Below, one piece after another: positions 6,253-11,662 of a stretch of DNA of 11,662 bases (position 1 is its first letter; each line of letters opens with the position of its first letter). The stretch comes from IOR16 sp034927775 (lineage in GTDB: Bacteria; Bacillota; Clostridia; Peptostreptococcales; Anaerovoracaceae): the NCBI GenBank assembly GCA_034927775.1, contig JAYFPL010000177.1:1-11662 (forward strand), in the 5' to 3' direction. Below the pieces are notes generated by a model. It made no database searches and was not told the DNA's origin. It worked only from the letters and a program-made list of their open reading frames with translations. The translations under genes and the position numbers were made by a program.

Positions 6253-7178
6253 GCAAGACTCCTTTCCCTAAATAAAATTGTATGATTTTTTTCATCCGTG
6301 ATATTTCTTACAGTTCCAATTTTGGGCTGATTTCCCAGATATACAATTCTTTGAAAAATTCCACAATCCAATAAATTTTTTGCTGGAGATCGAAGCAAGT
6401 CTTCATAGCTGTTTCCGTGAATGGTTGTTAAAAGGCCCACACCTGCAGTGACTGCCGATCGAATGGCCTCGTAATCCTCTAGCTTTCCAATTTCATCCGT
6501 TGCGATGATATCTGGTGCCATAGATCGAATTAACATTATCATAGCCTTTTCCTTAGGACAAGCATCCAGAACATCCGTTCGCATCCCCAAGTCAAACGAT
6601 GTTCCCAAATGGTCAAATCCGGCAATTTCGGAACGTTCGTCGCATACGCCAACTTTGAAGCCATGCGCACTCAGATTGCGGATCAAATCTCGGAGCATGG
6701 TTGTCTTTCCGCATTTCGGAGGAGAGAGCAAGATAGTATTATAAAAATATCCTTCCTGTGTCGTCAGATATGAATAATACGGTTCCGAAATTCCGATGAT
6801 CTGTCGGCTTTTTCTTATATTTACTGAGGTAATGTTCGTTAAGGTATGGACTCTACCATTATCGATAACGGCTCTTCCGCAAAATCCTACACGATGTCCG
6901 CCTTCCATTGTAACGAATCCGTTTGCAAGATCTTGCTGATGTGCATAAATCGAGTGATTAAGTATGCAATTGCATACATTGTTAACGTATTCCTTATCGA
7001 TTGTTGGCGCTGATTCTCCCTTTAACACATATTCTTTACTTCCAGAGTAGATTAAAATGGGATGTCCTACTTTAATACGTATTTCTTGCAGCTGTTCTTG
7101 TATTTCTGGTGAAAGACGCTGCAGCTCGATCGATAATTCCAACGGCAATTTTGCAAACAAACCAGTATTTTGTTTCAT
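6249..7178 (-). CDS. spoIIIAA: Stage III sporulation protein AA (secretion-type ATPase)
   Basis: SpoIIIAA is the predicted cytoplasmic ATPase of the SpoIIIA channel, needed after engulfment for continued forespore gene expression. The 309-aa protein carries a P-loop at 152-160 (SPPKCGKTT), a DERSEIAG segment (180-187), Walker B IIATDEIG (224-231) and TTIHG (251-255), which corresponds to the family's sensor/His-box region. The first glycine of the classic Walker A is a serine, but GKTT is intact. The upstream QQDLANGFVTMEGGHRVGFCGRAV block is typical of SpoIIIAA. The start at 7178 is preceded immediately by the T-tract and G-rich arm of a hairpin; AGGGGG about 7-8 nt upstream is the only Shine-Dalgarno candidate. 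It overlaps spoIIIAB by 4 nt. Confidence 0.95.
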   Translation of the reverse strand: MKQNTGLFAKLPLELSIELQRLSPEIQEQLQEIRIKVGHPILIYSGSKEYVLKGESAPTIDKEYVNNVCNCILNHSIYAHQQDLANGFVTMEGGHRVGFCGRAVIDNGRVHTLTNITSVNIRKSRQIIGISEPYYSYLTTQEGYFYNTILLSPPKCGKTTMLRDLIRNLSAHGFKVGVCDERSEIAGFDHLGTSFDLGMRTDVLDACPKEKAMIMLIRSMAPDIIATDEIGKLEDYEAIRSAVTAGVGLLTTIHGNSYEDLLRSPAKNLLDCGIFQRIVYLGNQPKIGTVRNITDEKNHTILFRERSLA

Positions 7179-7228
7179 AAAAAAACCCCCTGTCCCATTT
7201 TTATTATATGCATGGATAACAGGGGGTT
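7179..7228 (-). terminator. Intrinsic terminator after the CNNM gene, abutting the spoIIIAA start codon
   Basis: A perfect 10-bp inverted repeat, AACCCCCTGT (7228-7219) and ACAGGGGGTT (7193-7184), surrounds a 25-nt loop. CCAT/ATGG within the loop can extend the helix. The 3' arm runs into a tract of seven T residues ending at 7179, directly before the spoIIIAA ATG at 7178. It lies 15 nt past the stop of the transporter gene and should end that transcript. The 3' arm also contains the only Shine-Dalgarno-like sequence for spoIIIAA, so RNA carrying the full hairpin would have that site masked. Confidence 0.88.
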
Positions 7229-7232
7229 ATGT
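7203..7232 (-). promoter_or_regulatory. Candidate sigma-E type promoter of spoIIIAA-spoIIIAB, inside the terminator loop
   Basis: The hairpin loop contains CATATAAT (7210-7203), one base from the sigma-E -10 consensus CATACAAT. ACATAAC (7232-7226) lies 15 nt upstream and carries the ATA core of the -35. In B. subtilis spoIIIA is transcribed by mother-cell sigma-E. TATAAT also fits a sigma-A -10, but there is no TTGACA-like box at 17 nt. Transcription would start near 7196, after the left arm of the hairpin, giving a leaderless-like 5' UTR of about 18 nt with an exposed Shine-Dalgarno site. The -35 match is weak. Confidence 0.45.
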
Positions 7233-7243
7233 GTCATATTCAA

Positions 7244-8662
7244 TTATGCATGCTGAGTTTTTTGTTCAGTAATATTCATTTCTGATTTCTCATTTTCTTC
7301 AATCAACTCGGCTTCTTTTTCTTCGGATGAAATTTCTTGCGGTGTAATTATAATACGAACCTTATCAATACGACGATCTTTTACTGATTCTACTTTAAAA
7401 ATACAACCATCAAAAGGAACTACTCTTTCTTCAGTTTCATCTTCATCTGGAATTTCACCTAACAAATCTATGACAAATCCACCGATGGTTTCGTGATTTT
7501 CAGATTCCAATTCCAAACCTAGTTCCTCACTCAAATCATCCAAATAATATTGTCCATCTACCATATAGGTGTTTTCTTCAATCAATTCCAGCTGTGGTTC
7601 GTCATCATCATATTCGTCATCGATGTTTCCCATAACCTCTTCTATGATATCTTCCATCGTAACAATACCGGCAAATCCACCGTATTCATCAATTAAAATT
7701 GCGATATGCATTTTAGAAATCTGCAATTCGCTGAATAATTCATTGATCTTTTTACTTTCCGGAACAAAGAATGGTTTTTGAAGAATCTTACGGATATCAA
7801 CTTTTTCAAACCCATGTTTTCTTGCTTCAAGAATAAAATCCTTCATGTAAAGGATACCAATAATATCATCACTATCTTTGTTATAAACCGGAATTCTAGA
7901 ATAGCGTTCTTCTAAAAGTTCATCAATGTATTCGGATAAATCATCGTTTATGTCAATTGAAAATACATCCGTTCTCGGTGTCATGATTTCATAGGCTAAT
8001 TTATCATCAAATTCAAAAATACTATTGATCATTTCACGTCCGGTTTCATTAATTTGTCCGGACTCTTGGCCAACTTCAAGTAAAGATCGAATCTCTTCTT
8101 CCGAATATTCATCTGCCTGATCATGCTGATCTTTTCCGGTAATTTTTAATAGAAAAGAAACCGAAATGGATAATAATTTTACAAATGGTGATGCAATTTT
8201 TGAAATAAATAATATCGGTTTAACAGCAAATAGAGCCATTTTTTCTGCATTTTGCAGTGCAAGTCTCTTTGGAAATAATTCTCCAAATACCAGAGTAAAA
8301 TAACTTAAAACTAAGGTTACCAAAACAACTGCAATTTGAGTCTCATAAGGAATACCAAACTGATGCAGGAAGGCACCGATATCATCGGCCATTGATGTAG
8401 CGGCGGATGCACTGGATAAAAAACCTGCCAGTGTTATCGCTACCTGTATCGTCGATAAAAATTTATTGGGTTCTTCAATCAATCGTTGAAGCAAAATCGC
8501 TCTCTTATTTCCTTGATTTGCAAGTAGTTTAATCTTATTTTTATTCAGTGATACAAATGCCATTTCTGCCGAGGCGAAAAAAGCATTAATCAGTATCAAT
8601 AATGCTAAAAATAATAGTTGAAATGCCAGTGGCATACTGGGGTCTGGACTAGAGTCCATCAT
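7244..8662 (-). CDS. CNNM/CorC-type membrane transporter with CBS pair (hemolysin C-like, probable Mg2+ export)
   Basis: The 472-aa protein has the layout of the bacterial CorB/CNNM family. An N-terminal DUF21 membrane domain (about 10-175) has hydrophobic segments near 11-33, 70-90, 108-128 and 142-170, the ASAEMAFVSLNKNKIK motif and FGELFPKRLA with the conserved Pro131. A CBS-domain pair follows (about 225-345), starting IMTPRTDVFSI and ending DEYGGFAGIVTMEDIIEEV. Next are an Asp-rich linker (347-356) and a CorC_HlyC domain (about 358-441). The acidic C-terminal tail after 441 is longer than strictly needed. Family members export Mg2+ or Co2+ or confer resistance; older annotations call them hemolysins, which the sequence does not support. 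AGGAGG lies 9 nt before the ATG at 8662; the next codon is also ATG. It has its own promoter and terminator. Confidence 0.92.
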   Translation of the reverse strand: MMDSSPDPSMPLAFQLLFLALLILINAFFASAEMAFVSLNKNKIKLLANQGNKRAILLQRLIEEPNKFLSTIQVAITLAGFLSSASAATSMADDIGAFLHQFGIPYETQIAVVLVTLVLSYFTLVFGELFPKRLALQNAEKMALFAVKPILFISKIASPFVKLLSISVSFLLKITGKDQHDQADEYSEEEIRSLLEVGQESGQINETGREMINSIFEFDDKLAYEIMTPRTDVFSIDINDDLSEYIDELLEERYSRIPVYNKDSDDIIGILYMKDFILEARKHGFEKVDIRKILQKPFFVPESKKINELFSELQISKMHIAILIDEYGGFAGIVTMEDIIEEVMGNIDDEYDDDEPQLELIEENTYMVDGQYYLDDLSEELGLELESENHETIGGFVIDLLGEIPDEDETEERVVPFDGCIFKVESVKDRRIDKVRIIITPQEISSEEKEAELIEENEKSEMNITEQKTQHA

Positions 8663-8722
8663 TTTTAAATTCCTCCTAATTTAATGAAATCCTATTATAT
8701 GTTTTCTATCAAAACTTAGTAT

Positions 8723-8751
8723 ATTATACCATAAATTTAATGAAAATTCAA
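8723..8751 (-). promoter_or_regulatory. Sigma-A promoter of the CNNM transporter gene
   Basis: TTGAAT (8751-8746), a 17-nt spacer and a perfect TATAAT (8728-8723) preceded by TGG, an extended -10. Transcription would start near 8716, leaving a 5' UTR of about 54 nt. That is too short for an M-box magnesium riboswitch. The -35 box begins 3 nt after the trhP stop codon. Confidence 0.85.
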
Positions 8752-8753
8752 TC

Positions 8754-9980
8754 TTATTCTTTTCTTTTTCGTATCATGAACTTTTCTGATACCGGTTTGG
8801 AAACTTTAATTTTCAATATTTGTTGGGCATGAGGTGCTTCTGTAATCGCATCTCCTTCTTCATTCAGCATGATTTCTATTTTTTGATTAAAATAATCACT
8901 GTTAGGGCCAAAAATTTCCACTTCATCACCCACGGTTATCTTATTTCTCTGTTCAACAGTAGCAAAGCCAGTGCTTTCATCATAATCATGTACAATTCCT
9001 AAGAATACATATTCTCTATAATAGGCACTGCTTTCATAATTTTGATCTTCATTGGTCGGTCTTCGATAATAAAAACCCGTGGTAAAATGTCGATTGCTAA
9101 CCTTTTTTAATTCTTCCATCCATTCAGATTGAAAAGAATAGTTTTCTTTCTTTTCATAATATGCATCAATGGCTTTTCGGTAAGCACCTACAACGGTTGC
9201 TACATAAAAAATACTCTTCATACGGCCTTCTATTTTAAGTGATGCAAGTCCAGATTCAATTAAATCCGGTATGTGTTCAATCATGCATAAATCTCTGGAG
9301 TTAAAGATATAGGTACCTCGTGCATCTTCTTCAACCGGATAATATTCTCCGGGTCTTTTTTCTTCAACCAAGCTATATTTCCAGCGACACGGATGTGCAC
9401 ACATTCCTCTGTTTGCATCACGTTCAATCATAAAGTTACTTAAAAGACATCGACCGGAATAAGAAATACACATTGCACCTTGAACAAAGGCTTCTAATTC
9501 CATATCTTCCGGTAAATTTTCTTTTAAACCCTTTATTTCGTCAAAGGATAGTTCTCGAGCTAAAACAATACGTTTCACTCCTTGCTGATACCAAAATGCA
9601 GCGGTTCTGTAATTCGTTGTGTTTGCTTGTGTGCTTAAATGAATTTCAGCATTAGGAATCACTTCCCGTATTAATTGAATCACTCCAGCATCCGAAGCAA
9701 TAAAAGCATCGAGAGGAATCTCTTTTATTTGAGTAAGGTAGTTTTTCATCAATTCAATGTCATCATTATGCGCAAACACATTCATGGTAAGAAATACTTT
9801 TTTTCCACGTTCATGGGCATATGCTACACCTTCTTGCATATCCTCTAGACTGAAGTTTTTTGCACCTGCACGAAGTCCAAATAACTCTCCTGCCATGTAG
9901 ACGGCATCTGCACCATAATCGATCGCAATTTTCAATTTTTCTAAATCTCCAGCTGGAGCCAACAATTCAATTTTTTTCAT
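8754..9980 (-). CDS. trhP: U32 family tRNA wobble-uridine hydroxylase (TrhP-like; 'peptidase U32')
   Basis: In B. subtilis and E. coli, TrhP-type U32 proteins hydroxylate U34 of certain tRNAs to ho5U, needing an Fe-S cluster and prephenate. The 408-aa protein opens with KIELLAPAGDLEKLKIAIDYGADAVY, the U32 barrel start. It has four cysteines placed as in the cluster-binding motif: Cys171, Cys178, Cys194 and Cys198 (AMCISYSGRC, then GMCAHPC). NSRDLCMIEHIPDLIESG, LKIEGRMKS and a C-terminal beta-rich domain follow. An earlier in-frame ATG at 10001 lacks a ribosome binding site. GTGAGGG lies 5 nt before the ATG at 9980, which I use. It sits 13 nt after trmR, as in the Bacillus mltG-yrrM-yrrN-yrrO order, but only one U32 gene is present. 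Databases often label it a collagenase-like protease, which is doubtful. Confidence 0.87.
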   Translation of the reverse strand: MKKIELLAPAGDLEKLKIAIDYGADAVYMAGELFGLRAGAKNFSLEDMQEGVAYAHERGKKVFLTMNVFAHNDDIELMKNYLTQIKEIPLDAFIASDAGVIQLIREVIPNAEIHLSTQANTTNYRTAAFWYQQGVKRIVLARELSFDEIKGLKENLPEDMELEAFVQGAMCISYSGRCLLSNFMIERDANRGMCAHPCRWKYSLVEEKRPGEYYPVEEDARGTYIFNSRDLCMIEHIPDLIESGLASLKIEGRMKSIFYVATVVGAYRKAIDAYYEKKENYSFQSEWMEELKKVSNRHFTTGFYYRRPTNEDQNYESSAYYREYVFLGIVHDYDESTGFATVEQRNKITVGDEVEIFGPNSDYFNQKIEIMLNEEGDAITEAPHAQQILKIKVSKPVSEKFMIRKRKE

Positions 9981-9993
9981 GATTCCCTCACTT

Positions 9994-10662
9994 CTATTCA
10001 TGGATTAAGCTAATGGCAACACCATCACCAACTGCCAATACACAAGTATCAACCTTTTGCAAATTTGTAATGTTATTAAGGTATTCACGCATACGCCGAA
10101 TAATGGTCTTGTTTCTTCGGTCTAATACAAAATCATCAGAAGCAGTCATTCCTTTAAACAAAACATTGTCTGACACAATAAGAGCATCTTTGCTCCAAAG
10201 TGGTTCGCATGCATCCCAAAATGCTTGATATTGCGCTTTTGCCGCGTCAATAAAGATGAAATCATAAGGTTCTATTTGCCCTTGGTTTAATTGTTCTTCT
10301 AGAAAAGTAAGGCTTTCTTTTGCATCTCCTTGTATTACTTGAATTCGATCGGAAAAACCAGCACTTTCAATATTTTTTCTTGCTATATCAGTACTATCTT
10401 CTGACAATTCTAAAGTAGTTATCATAGCTTCGGAACAAATTGTCGCGAAACAAATGGAAGAATATCCTATAGCTGTTCCGATTTCAAGGATTCTTTTTGG
10501 ATGTTTGATGCGCAGAAGATTTATCAGTAATTGTTCTGTGTCACGTAAAATAATTGGAACATGCTTTTCTTCCGCATCTTTTCTCAATTTTTCTAAAAAT
10601 GGATTCAGCGGTCGATATAGTTCGTCCAAGTATGTTGTAACCTGATGTGTCGTAATGTTCAT
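9994..10662 (-). CDS. trmR: SAM-dependent O-methyltransferase, probable tRNA 5-hydroxyuridine methyltransferase
   Basis: Member of the class I, cation-dependent O-methyltransferase family (methyltransferase 3, catechol-OMT-like). The 222-aa protein shows motif I LEIGTAIGYSS (59-69), an acidic residue after beta-2 in TLELSEDS, GDAKE (112-116), FIDAAKAQY (137-145) with the metal/catalytic Asp139 and Lys142, and SDNVLFKG (164-171) with Asp165 and Asn166. The assignment to TrmR (B. subtilis YrrM), which methylates ho5U34 to mo5U34, comes from its place between mltG and a TrhP-like gene. A start at the upstream TTG (10677) is rejected: GGAG (10675-10672) overlaps it and lies 9 nt before the ATG at 10662. 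The gene begins 4 nt after the mltG stop. A small-molecule substrate remains possible on sequence alone. Confidence 0.85.
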   Translation of the reverse strand: MNITTHQVTTYLDELYRPLNPFLEKLRKDAEEKHVPIILRDTEQLLINLLRIKHPKRILEIGTAIGYSSICFATICSEAMITTLELSEDSTDIARKNIESAGFSDRIQVIQGDAKESLTFLEEQLNQGQIEPYDFIFIDAAKAQYQAFWDACEPLWSKDALIVSDNVLFKGMTASDDFVLDRRNKTIIRRMREYLNNITNLQKVDTCVLAVGDGVAISLIHE

Positions 10663-10666
10663 TTTT

Positions 10667-11662
10667 TTATTCTCCAAAGGTTTTTTTAATATAAGCCTTT
10701 TTATCTTTTAAAAATTGGTCGTAATCATTTGTGAAGGCATGATAGCCATCTCCCTTAGCCACGAAATAAATATAATTCGTCTCAGCAGGATAAAGTGCTG
10801 CTTCAATTGCTTTGATACCTGGTGAGCAAATTGGACCCGGCGGCAATCCCTTGTTCTGATACGTATTGTATGGAGAATCCACTTTTGTGTTCTCCGTACT
10901 TACACGGTCTGTTCGTTCTTGCAGAGCATATTGGACGGTAGCATCCACTTGAAGCGGCATACCAATCTTAAGCCGATTATAGATAACACTGGAGATAATA
11001 TTCATTTCGTCTTCTTTAACTGCTTCTCCTTGAATGATAGAAGCAATGGTAATCAGTTCATTAATATTTAAATTTAATTCTTTTGCTCGATCGTAATATT
11101 CCGGTTTAAAAACTTTATCAAATTGCAGGAGCATTCGATCAATGATATCTTTTTCGGAAGCGGTTGTATATACATCATACGTTTCCGGATACAAGTATCC
11201 TTCTAAGCGAACTTCTCCTTGCGACGCATACTTTAAGAACTCATAATTATATTCTCCGGATTGTATTTCTTGCATAAAAAGTTCTTCATTAATTAGTCCT
11301 TCGGCACTTAGTTTTTCAGAAATTTTCTTTAATGTATATCCTTCCGGTATCGTAAAACGAACCGTATTTACATTTCCAGCAACTATTTTATCCATAAGCT
11401 CAATCATAGACATGCTTTTTGAAAGTGAATATTCCCCTGCTTTATATTTTCCATCATAGCCCTTTGTCTTTGATTCTAAACGAAATACGGTACTATTTCG
11501 AATCAATCCGTTTTCTTCTAAAATTTGCGCAATGCCACTCGTGCCGGTTCCGGTAGGTATTTGAATCGACATTGTCTCTACATTACTTGGATCCATAGGT
11601 TTTCCTACTTGTCCCATATAAATAAATATTGCTGCTAAAAATAACATGCACAGGATTCCAAC
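10667..11662 (-). CDS. mltG: Endolytic peptidoglycan transglycosylase MltG, 5' end outside the window
   Basis: MltG is a single-pass membrane lytic transglycosylase that cleaves nascent glycan strands and sets their length. The frame is open to the window edge (331 codons here). It starts inside a hydrophobic segment (ILCMLFLAAIFIYMG) that would be the N-terminal membrane anchor, so the true start lies beyond 11662 and the ATG at 11647 is probably internal. A LysM-like region with FTIPEGYTLKKISEKL is followed by the YceG catalytic domain: GYLYPETYDV, IASIIQGEAVKEDE, SSVIYNRLKIGMPLQVDATVQY, YNTYQNKGLPPGPICSPG and YIYFVAKGDGYHAFT. Where E. coli has EKE, this protein has QGE, so one of the two Glu residues is retained. 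Sits 4 nt upstream of trmR, probably cotranscribed. Confidence 0.94.
   Translation of the reverse strand, partial: VGILCMLFLAAIFIYMGQVGKPMDPSNVETMSIQIPTGTGTSGIAQILEENGLIRNSTVFRLESKTKGYDGKYKAGEYSLSKSMSMIELMDKIVAGNVNTVRFTIPEGYTLKKISEKLSAEGLINEELFMQEIQSGEYNYEFLKYASQGEVRLEGYLYPETYDVYTTASEKDIIDRMLLQFDKVFKPEYYDRAKELNLNINELITIASIIQGEAVKEDEMNIISSVIYNRLKIGMPLQVDATVQYALQERTDRVSTENTKVDSPYNTYQNKGLPPGPICSPGIKAIEAALYPAETNYIYFVAKGDGYHAFTNDYDQFLKDKKAYIKKTFGE

Noticed and set aside
6034..6975. Shared VCNCxL motif in SpoIIIAA (residues 68-72) and SpoIIIAB
   Set aside because: A five-residue match in proteins of different fold, with no further cysteine pattern to suggest a metal site; most likely chance.
8663..8722. 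Magnesium-sensing M-box ahead of the CNNM transporter
   Set aside because: The predicted 5' UTR is only about 54 nt and shows no matching helices.
9981..10001. Longer TrhP start at ATG 10001
   Set aside because: No ribosome binding site precedes it; GTGAGGG before the ATG at 9980 does, and homologues begin near KxELLAPAG.
11024..11032. MltG with Gln in place of the first Glu of the E. coli EKE motif (here QGE), a possible inactive enzyme
   Set aside because: The second Glu is kept, the rest of the active-site region is intact, and I cannot tell from memory which Glu is catalytic or how common QxE is in clostridial MltG. An alignment with structures would decide.

Overview
The window is AT-rich DNA in which every supported gene lies on the minus strand. 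SpoIIIAA and SpoIIIAB, a Bacillus-like mltG-trmR-trhP gene order, strong Shine-Dalgarno sites and TTGACA/TATAAT-type promoters all point to an endospore-forming member of the Firmicutes, most likely class Clostridia. I see no mobile elements, CRISPR arrays, tRNA or rRNA genes. It reads as a chromosomal core region.

Read in the direction of transcription (high to low coordinates) there are four blocks. (1) 11662-8754: mltG (5' end outside the window), trmR and trhP, with gaps of 4 and 13 nt. These cover peptidoglycan strand termination and tRNA wobble-uridine hydroxylation and methylation. (2) 8751-7179: a CNNM/CorC-type membrane transporter with its own sigma-A promoter, ending at a strong hairpin terminator. 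(3) 7232-5740: spoIIIAA and spoIIIAB, the first two genes of the mother-cell spoIIIA operon. A sigma-E-like promoter sits inside the preceding terminator hairpin. The usual continuation spoIIIAC-AH is not present. (4) 5674-1: an aromatic amino-acid operon, aroF-aroB-aroA-aroC-pheA-tyrA (tyrA truncated by the window edge). Its genes are tightly packed, and four of the five junctions overlap.

The most notable element is the 370-nt region between the aro promoter and aroF. It encodes a 35-codon leader peptide (5604-5497) with 9 Phe, 2 Tyr and 1 Trp codons and a good ribosome binding site. An intrinsic terminator (5439-5409) follows. A competing antiterminator can form because the end of the leader reading frame (5506-5495) pairs with the 5' arm and loop of the terminator (5435-5425). 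This is the architecture of ribosome-mediated attenuation as in enterobacterial trp and pheA, found here in a Firmicute where a T-box or TRAP would be expected. No T-box consensus is visible.

The aro operon makes DAHP, dehydroquinate, EPSP, chorismate and the Phe and Tyr precursors. It lacks aroD, aroE, aroK and chorismate mutase within the window. Prephenate, the branch-point metabolite used by PheA and TyrA, is also needed by TrhP family enzymes for tRNA hydroxylation, a possible metabolic link between blocks 1 and 4.
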